This document shows positions 1 through 8,184 of a DNA stretch of 64,000 bases, in pieces; position 1 is the first letter of the stretch; every line of letters starts with the position of its first letter. The notes below the pieces were generated by a model. The model was not told where the DNA came from. It did not search any database and saw only the letters and a list, made by a program, of their open reading frames with translations. This stretch comes from Azospirillum brasilense (lineage in GTDB: Bacteria; Pseudomonadota; Alphaproteobacteria; Azospirillales; Azospirillaceae): positions 1,403,501 to 1,467,500 of the forward strand of contig NZ_CP059450.1 of NCBI RefSeq assembly GCF_022023855.1. Reading direction: 5' to 3'. A program made the translations under genes and the position numbers.

Positions 1-453
1 ACCGGCAAGGCGGAGATCATGGACGCCCCGATCCCCGGCGGCATCGGCGGCACCTACGCCGGCAGCCCGCTGGCGACCACCGCGGCGCTGGCCGTGCTGG
101 ACGTCATCGAGGAGGAGAAGCTGATCCAGCGCTCCAACGACCTGGGCGAGCGCATCGCCGGCCGCTTCCGCAGCATGGCCCAGCGCAACACGCTGTCGGT
201 GATCGGCGACGTGCGCAACCTGGGCGGCATGATCGCCATGGAGCTGGTGAAGGACCGCGGCACCAAGGAGCCGGCGCCGGAGCTGACCAAGGCGCTGGTC
301 GCCAAGGCGGCGGAAAAGGGCCTCGTCCTGCTGTCCTGCGGCACCTACGGCAACGTGATCCGCATCCTGGTCCCGCTGACCGCGTCGGACGCGCTGGTGG
401 ACGAGGGTCTGGACATCATCGAGCGCTCCCTGGAGGAGCTGGTTTCGGCCTGA
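1..453 (+). CDS. gabT: 4-aminobutyrate aminotransferase, C-terminal fragment
   Basis: The reading frame is open from the first base, so only the last 150 residues are present and the start and the PLP-binding lysine lie upstream. The stretch GGIGGTYAGSPLA and the tail GNVIRILVPLTASD are typical of class III PLP aminotransferases of the GabT type. GabT moves the amino group of 4-aminobutyrate to 2-oxoglutarate, making succinate semialdehyde and glutamate in the cytosol. A strong hairpin with a T-run follows the stop, so this looks like the end of a transcript. A related omega-aminotransferase specificity cannot be excluded from the fragment. Confidence 0.88.
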   Translation, partial: TGKAEIMDAPIPGGIGGTYAGSPLATTAALAVLDVIEEEKLIQRSNDLGERIAGRFRSMAQRNTLSVIGDVRNLGGMIAMELVKDRGTKEPAPELTKALVAKAAEKGLVLLSCGTYGNVIRILVPLTASDALVDEGLDIIERSLEELVSA

Positions 454-495
454 TCCGTCCGTCCCGATTTTTCAGCGAAGTCCCCTGACTGCACG

Positions 496-530
496 CCCTC
501 CTTCCCGCAAGGGGAGGAGGGTTTCTTTTT
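496..530 (+). terminator. Rho-independent terminator after gabT
   Basis: A GC-rich hairpin (arms about 496-506 and 511-521, loop GCAA) is followed by TTTCTTTTT, 43 bases after the gabT stop. Confidence 0.75.
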
Positions 531-585
531 GTGCGCCCGCCCGCCCACGCTTTAGGATGAGGGCGCGGAGCGGAGGGACGGGCGC

Positions 586-1470
586 ATGGCCGGCGGGATC
601 GACATCGTCATCATCAAGAAAAACGGGCTGGGCGATGCCGGGGCCAGCGTCTTCGCCGAGGTCGCGGAAACCCTGCGCTTCGCGCTGCGCCGCCTGGGCG
701 TCGACGCGGAGATCGTGTGGAACCGCGTCGGCCGCCGGCGCCGCGCCATCGTCCTGGGCGGGCACGACCTGACGCCGGAGGAAGGCGACCGGCTGCCCAG
801 CGGCACCATCCTCTACAATCTGGAGCAGATCGCCACGCTGCATCCGCGCAACGCCCATTACCTGGACCTGCTGCGCCGTTGCCGGGTGTGGGACTACAGC
901 CCGCGCAACATCGCCGATCTGGCCGGCCAGGGCATCCGGGCGCGCCACGTCCCCATCGGGCATGTGGACGAGATGACCCGCATCCCAAACAACTCCGCCC
1001 CCGGCATCGACGTGCTGTTCTACGGCGCCGTGAATCCGCGCCGCCGCGCCATCCTCGACGCGCTGGGCGCGCGCGGCCTGACGGTGGTCAGCCTCCAGCA
1101 TCATTACGGATATCTCCGCGACCGCTTCGTCGCCGACGCCAAGCTGGTGCTGAACCTGCATTACTACGAGGCGGGCATCTTCGAGATCGTCCGCGTCTCG
1201 CACCTGCTGTCGAACCGCAAGGCGGTGCTGGCCGAGCGCCACCCCGACACCGAAATCGACCCCGACCTGCTGGACGCCATGGCCTTCGCCCCCTACGACG
1301 GGCTGGTCGAGGCCGCCTGCGCGCTGGTCGCCGACGGTGCGCGGCGGGCGGCGCTGGCAGAGGCCGGATACCGGCGCATGAGGGACCGGGACGCGGTGGC
1401 GCTGATGCGCGGCGCCGCCGCGGACCTCGGTCATTCACATGGTGAGGCCGGCGCGCTTACCGGCTCCTGA
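586..1470 (+). CDS. GT-B-like glycosyltransferase family protein (uncharacterised)
   Basis: The 294-residue protein has no signal peptide or membrane segment. The N-terminal half starts with a beta-strand/loop (IDIVIIKKNGLGDAG). The C-terminal half has a second Rossmann-like start (GIDVLFYGAVNPRRRAIL) and a pattern seen in CgeB-like and family 1-type glycosyltransferases: LNLHYYEAGIFEIVRVSHLLSNRKAVLAE resembles their EIxR/ll..gk.vv segment. The start ATG at 586 is preceded by GGAGGG at a workable distance. It stands alone between the gabT terminator and a convergent operon with a 9-base gap. Donor and acceptor are unknown; the family call is by pattern only. Confidence 0.55.
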   Translation: MAGGIDIVIIKKNGLGDAGASVFAEVAETLRFALRRLGVDAEIVWNRVGRRRRAIVLGGHDLTPEEGDRLPSGTILYNLEQIATLHPRNAHYLDLLRRCRVWDYSPRNIADLAGQGIRARHVPIGHVDEMTRIPNNSAPGIDVLFYGAVNPRRRAILDALGARGLTVVSLQHHYGYLRDRFVADAKLVLNLHYYEAGIFEIVRVSHLLSNRKAVLAERHPDTEIDPDLLDAMAFAPYDGLVEAACALVADGARRAALAEAGYRRMRDRDAVALMRGAAADLGHSHGEAGALTGS

Positions 1471-1479
1471 AGCGCCCGC

Positions 1480-1845
1480 TCACAGCTCGACGACCGGAGC
1501 GAACCCGCCGAAGATCAGCCGCTTCCCATCGAAGGGCATCGGATTTTTCTCCGCGCTGAACCGCTCGTCGGCCTTCATCAGCTCTTCCATCCGCTTCATG
1601 GCGGCGTCCCGCGTCGCCTTGTCCGGCCATTCGATCCAGGAGAAGACGACCGTCTCGTCGTCCGTCGCCTGCACGGCCCGACGGAAATCGGTGAGCTTGC
1701 CGTTGGGCACATCGTCGCCCCAGCATTCGAGGACGCGCGTCGCGCCAAGCTCCATGAACACGCTGTCCGCTTTGTTGGCGTGGTCAATGAAGGCCTGCCT
1801 GTTGGCCGTCGGAACCGCGATGACGAACCCGTCGATGTAAGCCAT
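1480..1845 (-). CDS. DUF1428 family protein (YbaA-like)
   Basis: This 121-residue protein has the whole DUF1428 pattern: MAYIDGFVIAVP at the start, ALWRECWGDDVP-type centre (here VLECWGDDVPNGKLTDF), VVFSWIEWPDKATRD, and the end MPFDGKRLIFGGFAPVVE. Members are small ferredoxin-like-fold (dimeric alpha-beta barrel) cytosolic proteins without a proven reaction. It is the last gene of a leftward four-gene operon with a VOC protein, an AHSA1 protein and a TetR regulator, a frequent grouping in Proteobacteria that suggests a small-molecule stress or detoxification role (inference). Confidence 0.88.
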   Translation of the reverse strand: MAYIDGFVIAVPTANRQAFIDHANKADSVFMELGATRVLECWGDDVPNGKLTDFRRAVQATDDETVVFSWIEWPDKATRDAAMKRMEELMKADERFSAEKNPMPFDGKRLIFGGFAPVVEL

Positions 1846-1885
1846 GTCTTTCCTCCCTTTCTGCTTGAAGCTTCGGCCCAGCCCG

Positions 1886-2320
1886 TCAGGAGGCCGCCGC
1901 GTCCGGGCATTTCGCGCCGGTGTGGTTCAGCATCCAGGGCGTGCCGAAGCGGTCGGTAAACATGGCGAAGCGCTCGGCCCAGAAGGTCTCGCCCGGCGGC
2001 ATCTCCACGGTGCGGGCATCCTTCGCCAGCACGGCGAAGATGCGGTCGAACTCGGCGAGCGACGACGGGGCGATTTGCACCCGGAATCCCTGCGGCGTGC
2101 TGTACATGCTGTCCGGCGAGTCGGACGCCATCACCGTGGTCGCCCCCAGCTTCACCATCATGTTCATCACGAGGTGATCGCCGCCGGGCATCCGGCTGTC
2201 CGCATCCGGGGCGTCGCCGTTGCGGAACACATAGACGACCTCGCCGCCGAGGGTCTCGGCGTAGTGGGTCATCGCCTCCAGGCAGGTCCCGTTGAAGAAC
2301 AGGTAGATCGTCGGTTCCAT
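1886..2320 (-). CDS. VOC family protein, PhnB-like
   Basis: The 144-residue protein matches PhnB-type members of the vicinal oxygen chelate (glyoxalase/bleomycin resistance) fold: TIYLFFNGTCLEAMTHYAETLGG near the N-terminus, a GGDHLVMNMMVKLGATTVMASD centre, and ERFAMFTDRFGTPWMLN at the C-terminus. These proteins are cytosolic and usually dimeric; the substrate of this one is unknown. It lies 40 bases before the DUF1428 gene and 50 bases after the AHSA1 gene, on the same strand, so it is probably part of the TetR-controlled operon. Confidence 0.88.
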   Translation of the reverse strand: MEPTIYLFFNGTCLEAMTHYAETLGGEVVYVFRNGDAPDADSRMPGGDHLVMNMMVKLGATTVMASDSPDSMYSTPQGFRVQIAPSSLAEFDRIFAVLAKDARTVEMPPGETFWAERFAMFTDRFGTPWMLNHTGAKCPDAAAS

Positions 2321-2370
2321 GGTGTCGTTTCCTCCCGGTCAGACTGTTTTTTAGGTCAGAGCGTCTTGGG

Positions 2371-2835
2371 TCAGAGCGTCCGGGCGAGGGCTTCGAGCTG
2401 GTCGGTCGCTTTGCCCCAGCCTTCGTGGAAGCCCATCTTTTCGTGCTCGTCGCGCGCCTCGGCGCTCCAGTGCATGGCGCGCGCGGTGTAGAGGGTCCGG
2501 CCGGCGCCCGCGTCCTCGAACCGCACATCGGCGGTCATGAAGGCCCGGCCCGACGGCCGCCAGCCGGGGCGGAAGGCGTCGGTGAAGACCAGACGCCGCC
2601 CCTCCTCCACGTCGAGGAAGACGCCGGGCTCGCCGAAGGATTCGCCGTTCGGGCCGTTCATCCGCGTGAAGAACTCGCCGCCCGGCCGCAGCTCCATCCG
2701 GGCCTCGGACACGAACCAGGGCTTGGGGCAGAACCACTGTTTCAGCAGCTTGGGTTCGGTCCAGCAGCGCCATAGCGCGCCGCGCGGCGCGTCGAGGCTG
2801 CGGGTCAGAACGAGGTCGCGCTCACCTTCCGTCAT
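2371..2835 (-). CDS. SRPBCC / AHSA1 (Aha1-C-like) domain protein
   Basis: The 154-residue protein carries the START/SRPBCC hydrophobic-ligand fold of the AHSA1 family: LTRSLDAPRGALWRCWTEP, then KLLKQWFCPKPW, a GGEFFTRMNGPNG hairpin and the C-terminal helix MGFHEGWGKATDQLEAL that closes the cavity. Such proteins bind small hydrophobic ligands; no enzyme activity is established for this type. Its start codon lies inside the 3' end of the tetR gene (14-base overlap), so translation is likely coupled. Together with the VOC and DUF1428 proteins it forms a common stress-type operon. Confidence 0.88.
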   Translation of the reverse strand: MTEGERDLVLTRSLDAPRGALWRCWTEPKLLKQWFCPKPWFVSEARMELRPGGEFFTRMNGPNGESFGEPGVFLDVEEGRRLVFTDAFRPGWRPSGRAFMTADVRFEDAGAGRTLYTARAMHWSAEARDEHEKMGFHEGWGKATDQLEALARTL

Positions 2836-3472
2836 GGGGTGTCCCTTTCAAACGGGTCTGTGAAAAGAGCAGCGTGAGGTAGCGTTTCAGGTGATCGACG
2901 CTCTCCAGCGCGTCCTCGCGCCCGCCCGTCGCCTTGGCGAGGATGAAGGCGCCCTGGAGCACGGCCTGGGTGTGCCGCGCGAGGCTCGCCGGGGTCCAGT
3001 CAGCCTCGATGCCGCGCGCCGCCATGGCCGCCGCGATGTCCGGTTCCAGCGTCGCCGCGTGGCCGAAAATGCTGGCGGCGCAGGCGTCGCGGATCGCCGG
3101 ATGCGACCCGTATACCTCCTGCGTCATGGTCCCGACGAGGCAGGTGAATTCGGCGGGATCGCCGTCGATGATCGCCTTGCGGAACTCGACATAGCCGAAC
3201 AGGCGGTCGAGCGGGTCGTCGAGCCGGTGGTACGGCGCGTTCGCGAAGAAGGCCGAGGTGGTTTCCGCCCAATAGGCGGCGGCGGCGACGCCGAGCGCTT
3301 CCTTGGTCTCGAAATGGTGGAAGAACGCGCCCTTGGTGACCCCCGCCGCCTTGCAGAGATCATCGACGGAGGTCGCCGCGAAGCCCTTGGACCGGATGAC
3401 GTCCCGCGCCGCTTCGAGAAGCCGGGTGCGGGCGTCGCCGCGTTCAGGGTGATGTTTGGCGGGTCTCGGCAT
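2822..3472 (-). CDS. TetR/AcrR family transcriptional regulator
   Basis: The 216-residue protein has an N-terminal TetR DNA-binding domain (about residues 11-58): RTRLLEAARDVIRSKGFAATSVDDLCKAAGVTKGAFFHHFETKEAL, where the recognition helix is VTKGAFFHHF. The rest is an all-helical ligand and dimer domain typical of the 'TetR_C'-type repressors. A strong inverted repeat ends 10 bases upstream of the start codon, which fits autorepression. It is the first gene of the operon with the AHSA1, VOC and DUF1428 proteins. The inducer is unknown. Confidence 0.92.
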   Translation of the reverse strand: MPRPAKHHPERGDARTRLLEAARDVIRSKGFAATSVDDLCKAAGVTKGAFFHHFETKEALGVAAAAYWAETTSAFFANAPYHRLDDPLDRLFGYVEFRKAIIDGDPAEFTCLVGTMTQEVYGSHPAIRDACAASIFGHAATLEPDIAAAMAARGIEADWTPASLARHTQAVLQGAFILAKATGGREDALESVDHLKRYLTLLFSQTRLKGTPHDGR

Positions 3473-3481
3473 GGCTCATAT

Positions 3482-3503
3482 ACATACCGAACGGTTGGTA
3501 TGT
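3482..3503. promoter_or_regulatory. Probable TetR operator upstream of the tetR operon
   Basis: The arms ACATACC (3482-3488) and GGTATGT (3497-3503) are perfect inverse complements, and the centre holds AACGGTT. The spacing and the ACATACC/GGTATGT arms are like operators of several TetR-family regulators. The site ends 10 bases from the tetR start, where it would overlap the promoter. The role is inferred. Confidence 0.7.
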
Positions 3504-3617
3504 GCGTCAAGCGCGGAGAGACGCTACCCCCTCTTCAGCAACGTGAAGCGGGCCGAGAATGTCGGCGATCATGCTCCGCCCAGAAGCAATCAACGTCGCA
3601 GCCATCGTGATTGACGA

Positions 3618-4526
3618 CTATGTGCCCATCTGTCTGGGCAATCTTCTGATTTCAGAGAACCCAAGGGACCAGACCAGCACAAGAGAGTATGAAAAACAAA
3701 CCAGCCATGAGATGATCATACTCATTCCAATACTGAATATAAATTTGAAATTTGAGACATGGATGTTGTAACGCTTACCGGATCGACGATCCCAATCTAT
3801 GTCTATCCACATACTCCAATCCATATACACAATAACAATAATAATAATGAAAAGCGGAACAGAACACAGGAGCTTCCAAAGCCGACTCCGTGTCCGCAGC
3901 CTCTCCTCAGCCACAAGGACGTGAGCCAAATGCCAGGAGCCGCTCATCAGAAAGAACAGCACCCAAGCGATGCAAGTCAGGAAATGCACGGTGTGCATAT
4001 GAACCACCACGGGCACACGCGCCGCGTAACCATGCGCCGCAAGGTCTCCAGCAAGGCGGGGGATAGCTCCGAGCACCATCCCTACGGCGTCGTGAACGGG
4101 CAGGAATGCGCCTAGATACGCTTTAGCAATGCTGCCATCCGACGGAACAACCATCCAGATCACAGTGTAGAGAATAGTTCCCCAAAAAATTAACTGGCCT
4201 CCTTTGCGAGATCTCGACCGGTGAAAAGCCAGCGCTTGCTCCGGCTCTGCGATACTTTCCCTAAGCGCCTGGGCGATCTCACTCTCAAGGAGTTGAAGAT
4301 CCGGCGCCCGGACATTCCGCACAACATCGAACGCGATGCCAATGGCCACGACAATCATCGCTGCCGCTGCCGAATCCGCCCCGAGCGACGCAACCATGAC
4401 CGCGAACAGAGTGACGGTGCCACGACGGAATATGGTACGGGAAAGAGCGAGCACAGTCGCCGGAAGATATGTTGTGGTCGCCGAAATGATATCGCCTTTG
4501 CCGCGATCCTTCAACGAAAACCACAA
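3618..4526 (-). CDS. Multi-pass membrane protein of unknown function, AT-richer than surroundings
   Basis: This open frame of 302 codons encodes about five to six hydrophobic segments, for example TLFAVMVASLGADSAAAAMIVV, LIFWGTILYTVIWMVV, FLTCIAWVLFFLMSG, VPLFIIIIVIVYMDW and a last one near FSIGMSMIISWLVCF. No known family is recognised. The codon use is clearly less GC-rich than in all neighbours, with many A/T third positions and a low-GC 3' half, which suggests recent transfer. The reported start is a TTG; no good Shine-Dalgarno site is visible, so the N-terminus is uncertain and a downstream start such as the ATG before VASLGAD is possible. Confidence 0.5.
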   Translation of the reverse strand: MWFSLKDRGKGDIISATTTYLPATVLALSRTIFRRGTVTLFAVMVASLGADSAAAAMIVVAIGIAFDVVRNVRAPDLQLLESEIAQALRESIAEPEQALAFHRSRSRKGGQLIFWGTILYTVIWMVVPSDGSIAKAYLGAFLPVHDAVGMVLGAIPRLAGDLAAHGYAARVPVVVHMHTVHFLTCIAWVLFFLMSGSWHLAHVLVAEERLRTRSRLWKLLCSVPLFIIIIVIVYMDWSMWIDIDWDRRSGKRYNIHVSNFKFIFSIGMSMIISWLVCFSYSLVLVWSLGFSEIRRLPRQMGT

Positions 4527-4575
4527 CCCATCCCTGCAACAGGGCGCCCGCCGCAGAGCGACCTTCAGTGAGCGG

Positions 4576-5691
4576 TCATGCGCTCAACAACGGCCCCGTC
4601 CGCCGCAGCGTCGTCCCCGCCACCTTGGCGATCCGCTTGCCCGCCAGGGTGAAGCGGGTCGCGCTGTGGGCGTAGAGCACGCCCGCCGATTCGCTGCGCA
4701 CCGGGGTCACCTCGCCGGTCAGCGGGTCGAGGATATCGGCGACCACGGCGCCGGCCTCCACCCGGTCGCCCGCCTTGTGGTGGAAGACCACCACGCCGCC
4801 CACCGGGGCGGTCAGCGGTTCGGAAGATTCCAGCGGGGTCGGGGCGCACAGCGGTTCCGGCAGGGCCGGAGGCTCGCCGGACAGGACGCCGACGTGGGTG
4901 AGGAAGCCGGCGATGGCCTGGGCGTCCGCTTCGCCCTGGGCGTGCTCCACGTCGGCCTGCCCGCGCAGCTCCACGGTCACGGAATGGCAGCCGAAGGGGA
5001 TCGGGCGGTCGGGCCAGCGCTTGGCAAGCTCGTTCCAGGGGCGGCTGACCGCCTCGTCAAAGGGGTCGCCGCCGGATTCCTCGGCCAGGAAGACCGCCCG
5101 CGCGCCCAGCAGCCGCTGCAACGGGGCGAAGGCCTCCGCCGAGGGCGTCAGGGTGTAGAGGTGCATCACCGCTTCCAGGTCGCAATGCAGGTCCAGCACC
5201 CAATCGGCCTGAAGCGCCAGTTCCAGAAGACGGTGCTTCATGTGCTCCGTCTCGGTGCGCGGGCGGCGCTCGGACAGCGCTTCGGCCAAGGCGGCGCGGA
5301 TGGCGGCCTTGTTGGCCTCGCCGTCGTCGGTCAGCCGGTCGGCCACGCGCTCGGCCACCGCCTCGGTCAGGTGGGGGTAGTCGCGGTTGAAGTTCTTGCC
5401 GTCGTCCTGGTCGAACCGGCCGAGGTGATGGTCCATCAGCGACTGGCCCAGACCCACCGGGTTGGCGACCGGGACGAGGATCACCTCGCCAGCGATCCGC
5501 CCCTCGGCCTCCAGCGCGGTCAGGATGCGGCGCAGCTTGTCGGCCACCAGCATCGCCGGGATCTCGTCGGCGTGCAGCGACGCCTGGATGTAGGCGCAGG
5601 GCCGCGCGCCCGCCGTGCCGAAGCGCTGGACGGTCAGGGTCCGCCGGGTGCCGGGGGTGGCGGACGGAAGGTCGATGATGGCGCTGTGCAT
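4576..5691 (-). CDS. Succinylglutamate desuccinylase/aspartoacylase (AstE/ASPA) family zinc hydrolase
   Basis: The 371-residue protein belongs to the M14-like AstE/ASPA family. The zinc site is visible: ASLHADEIPAM (His and Glu ligands) and LDLHCDLEAV (second His). NRDYP and the C-terminal beta domain (PLTAPVGGVVVFHHKAGDRVEAG, biotinyl-like) fit the family's longer members. These enzymes cleave N-acyl amino acids such as N-succinylglutamate. It is the third gene of a leftward arginase-ornithine aminotransferase series, about 150 bases after rocD, with a hairpin between, so it may have lower or separate expression. Context suggests action on an acylated amino acid in arginine or ornithine breakdown (inference); the exact substrate is not readable. 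Confidence 0.82.
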   Translation of the reverse strand: MHSAIIDLPSATPGTRRTLTVQRFGTAGARPCAYIQASLHADEIPAMLVADKLRRILTALEAEGRIAGEVILVPVANPVGLGQSLMDHHLGRFDQDDGKNFNRDYPHLTEAVAERVADRLTDDGEANKAAIRAALAEALSERRPRTETEHMKHRLLELALQADWVLDLHCDLEAVMHLYTLTPSAEAFAPLQRLLGARAVFLAEESGGDPFDEAVSRPWNELAKRWPDRPIPFGCHSVTVELRGQADVEHAQGEADAQAIAGFLTHVGVLSGEPPALPEPLCAPTPLESSEPLTAPVGGVVVFHHKAGDRVEAGAVVADILDPLTGEVTPVRSESAGVLYAHSATRFTLAGKRIAKVAGTTLRRTGPLLSA

Positions 5692-5780
5692 GGCGGATCG
5701 CTGCTGGATGGATGGGAAGCCCGCCCCACCGTGGCGAAGGCCGGGGCGGGCCGCAAGCGCCTTTTGCGCCAGGCTGTTCG

Positions 5781-5815
5781 TTAAAATCCCCTCTCCCCGG
5801 AGGGGAGAGGGTTAA
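5781..5815 (-). terminator. Hairpin terminator between rocD and the AstE-like gene
   Basis: Arms CCCTCTCCCC (5788-5797) and GGGGAGAGGG (5802-5811) flank a four-base loop. Read leftward, the hairpin is followed by ATTTTAA, as expected for a weak intrinsic terminator or attenuator after rocD. The stem has the same core sequence as the longer palindromic elements elsewhere in the window. Confidence 0.6.
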
Positions 5816-5843
5816 AAGGGGCGAATGCGATGACCCAGGCCCT

Positions 5844-7061
5844 TTACGCAAGGGCGGTTCCCGTCAGGACGGCGTCGAACTGCTCCAGCGCCCAATCGAC
5901 CTGCTCGCGGGTGATGACCAGCGGCGGGGCGATGCGGATGGTGTGGTCGTGGGTGTCCTTCGCCAGGACGCCGCGCGCCCGCAGCGCCTCGCAATAGCGG
6001 CGCGCCCCGCCCGCCTCCGGGTGAAGCTCCACCGCCAGCATCAGGCCGCGCCCGCGCACCTCGCGAATCACGTTGCTGCGGATGGCGCCGAGCTGCTCCA
6101 GGAAATAGGCGCCCTGGGCGGCGGCGTTGTCGATCATGCCCTCCTCCACCAGCACCCGCATGGCGGCGCGGGCGACGGCGCAGGCCAACGGGTTGCCGCC
6201 GAAGGTGCTGCCGTGCTGGCCGGGCTTCAGCACGCCCAGCACCTCGGAGTTCGACAGCACCGCCGACACCGGGTAGAAGCCGCCGGACAGCGCCTTGCCG
6301 ATCAGGGTGACGTCGGCCTCCACCCCCTCATGCTCCTCGGCCAGCAGCTTGCCGGTGCGGCCCAGCCCGGTCTGGATCTCGTCCAGGATCATCACGACGT
6401 TGCGCTCCGTGCACAGGTCGCGCACCCGGCGCAGATAGCCGGCGGGCGGGATGACCACCCCGGCCTCGCCCTGGATCGGCTCCAGCAGGACGGCCACCGT
6501 GTTGGGGGTCAGCGCCGCCTCCAGCGCCGCCGCGTCGCCGAATGGCACGGTGCGGAAGCCCGGCGTGAAGGGGCCGAAGCCGCCGCGGGCGTCCGGGTCG
6601 GTGCTGAAGCTGACGATGGTGATGGTGCGGCCGTGAAAATTGTCGGAGCAGACGATGATCTCCGCCTGGTTCTCCGGCACGCCACGCACCTCGTAGCCCC
6701 ACTTGCGCACCGTCTTGATCGCCGATTCCACCGCCTCCGCCCCGCTGTTCATCGGCAGGATCTTGTGGGAGCCGGTCAGCGCCGCCAGCTCCTCGTAGAA
6801 CGGCGCCAGCTGGTCGTTGCGGAAGGCGCGGGAGGTCAGCGTCAGCTTCGACGCCTGTTGCACCATCGCTTCCAGAATCTTCGGGTGGCAATGGCCCTGG
6901 TTGACGGCGGAATAGGCCGACAGGCAGTCGAGATAGCGGTTGCCCTCGATGTCCCAGACATAGACGCCCTCGCCGCGCGCCAGCACGACGTCCAGCGGCT
7001 TGTAATTGTGGGCGCCCAGGCGGTGTTCGGTCCCGATCAGGTCGGCGGCGTGCTGAAGCAT
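5844..7061 (-). CDS. rocD: Ornithine aminotransferase
   Basis: The 405-residue class III PLP aminotransferase starts with the RocD-like AADLIGTEHRLGAHNYKPLDVV and has ARGEGVYVWDIEGNRYLDCLSAYSAVNQGH, the PLP region DEIQTGLGRTGK, and the Schiff-base lysine in LIGKALSGGFYPVSAVL (about residue 260). RocD transfers the delta-amino group of ornithine to 2-oxoglutarate, giving glutamate-5-semialdehyde, in the cytosol. It follows the arginase gene by 27 bases on the same strand, so the two enzymes carry out the successive steps arginine to ornithine to glutamate semialdehyde. Length is normal for the family. Confidence 0.95.
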   Translation of the reverse strand: MLQHAADLIGTEHRLGAHNYKPLDVVLARGEGVYVWDIEGNRYLDCLSAYSAVNQGHCHPKILEAMVQQASKLTLTSRAFRNDQLAPFYEELAALTGSHKILPMNSGAEAVESAIKTVRKWGYEVRGVPENQAEIIVCSDNFHGRTITIVSFSTDPDARGGFGPFTPGFRTVPFGDAAALEAALTPNTVAVLLEPIQGEAGVVIPPAGYLRRVRDLCTERNVVMILDEIQTGLGRTGKLLAEEHEGVEADVTLIGKALSGGFYPVSAVLSNSEVLGVLKPGQHGSTFGGNPLACAVARAAMRVLVEEGMIDNAAAQGAYFLEQLGAIRSNVIREVRGRGLMLAVELHPEAGGARRYCEALRARGVLAKDTHDHTIRIAPPLVITREQVDWALEQFDAVLTGTALA

Positions 7062-7088
7062 GGCGTTCTCTCCGGGTCTGTTTCTTCT

Positions 7089-8054
7089 TCAGACGGCTTG
7101 GCCGCCGATCTGCGACTGGGTGACGGCGGGGTCGATAATGCGGCGGCCGAACAGGCTCGCCACCAGATCGACCAGCAAAAGCGCGCTCTTGCCCCGCTCG
7201 TCGAGGAAGGGGTTCAGCTCCACCACGTCCAGCGAGCCGACGACGCCCGCGTCGTGCAGCATCTCCATGATCAGGTGCGCTTCGCGGTAGGTCGCGCCGC
7301 CCAGCACCGCCGTGCCCACCGCCGGGGCGATGGCGGGGTCGAGGAAATCCACGTCCAGGCTGACGTGCAGATGGCCGCCGGCCTGCCGCACCCGCTCGAT
7401 GATGCGGCGCATGTGGACGCCGACGCCGTGCTCGTCGATCAGCCGCATGTCCACCACATCCACCCCGCGGGCGCGCAGCAGGCGCCGCTCTCCGGGATCG
7501 AGGGAGCGGATGCCGAACAGATGCACATGCGCCGGGTTCACGGTGGCGCGCTGCTCCGGCGGGAAGACGTCGTCGAAGCCGTCCTCCCCGCACAGCAGGG
7601 CCACCGGCATCCCGTGCATGTTGCCCGACGGCGAGGTGTGGGGGGTGTTGAAGTCGCCGTGGGCGTCCAGCCACAGCACGAACAGCGGCTTGCTCGTCTC
7701 CCGGCAATGGCGGGCCACCCCAGTGACCGAGCCCATGGACAGGCTGTGGTCGCCGCCCAGGAACACCGGCACGCCGCCGCCCTGCATCATGGAATAGGAG
7801 CGGTCGGCCAGCGCCCGCGACCAAGCGGTGATCTCCGCCAGACGGGCGGTGGCGGCGTCGCCCTCGCCCCAGGGGTCGGGCGTCAAATCACCAAGGTCGC
7901 GGACCTCGTGCCCCAGCTCGCGCAGGGCGCGGACCAGCCCGGCCGTGCGCAGCGCCGCCGGCCCCATCAGGGCGCCGGGATGGCCGGCCCCCGCCTCGAT
8001 GGGAACGCCGATGATCTCCAAGAAACGCTGATCGTCCCGATCCCCCGACGCCAT
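7089..8054 (-). CDS. rocF: Arginase
   Basis: The 321-residue protein has all three manganese-binding signatures of the ureohydrolase family: FLGGDHSLSMGS, LWLDAHGDFNTP and SLDVDFLDPAIAPAVGT. The opening EIIGVPIEAGAGHPGALMGPAALR is typical of arginases rather than agmatinases. It hydrolyses L-arginine to ornithine and urea in the cytosol. It is the first gene of the operon with rocD and is divergent from an Lrp/AsnC-type regulator, which is the usual arrangement for arginine-inducible catabolism. Confidence 0.95.
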   Translation of the reverse strand: MASGDRDDQRFLEIIGVPIEAGAGHPGALMGPAALRTAGLVRALRELGHEVRDLGDLTPDPWGEGDAATARLAEITAWSRALADRSYSMMQGGGVPVFLGGDHSLSMGSVTGVARHCRETSKPLFVLWLDAHGDFNTPHTSPSGNMHGMPVALLCGEDGFDDVFPPEQRATVNPAHVHLFGIRSLDPGERRLLRARGVDVVDMRLIDEHGVGVHMRRIIERVRQAGGHLHVSLDVDFLDPAIAPAVGTAVLGGATYREAHLIMEMLHDAGVVGSLDVVELNPFLDERGKSALLLVDLVASLFGRRIIDPAVTQSQIGGQAV

Positions 8055-8149
8055 GCCATTCCTCTCCCTGTGCGATCCTGCCTCCCATGACTATCGGGGA
8101 CGGCACCGGCGGCAGAAAGACGGAAAAATGCCAACGAACGGCAGCATTT

Positions 8150-8178
8150 TTGACAGTCTGACAAGCCCGATTTATCAT
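8150..8178 (+). promoter_or_regulatory. Sigma70-type promoter of the Lrp/AsnC regulator
   Basis: TTGACA (8150-8155) and TATCAT (8173-8178) are separated by exactly 17 bases. A start of transcription about 7 bases after the -10 would fall on or next to the ATG at 8185, so the transcript may be leaderless. The region is AT-richer than its surroundings. Confidence 0.65.
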
Positions 8179-8184
8179 TCTGGC

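Noticed and set aside
3559..3771. 70-codon plus-strand ORF
   Set aside because: It crosses the end of the minus-strand membrane protein, has no motif and no supporting ribosome site.
5712..8090. 792-codon open frame on the plus strand
   Set aside because: It is the antisense shadow of rocF-rocD; the translation is low-complexity Gln/His/Arg/Ala/Gly without motifs, as expected for high-GC genes read on the wrong strand.
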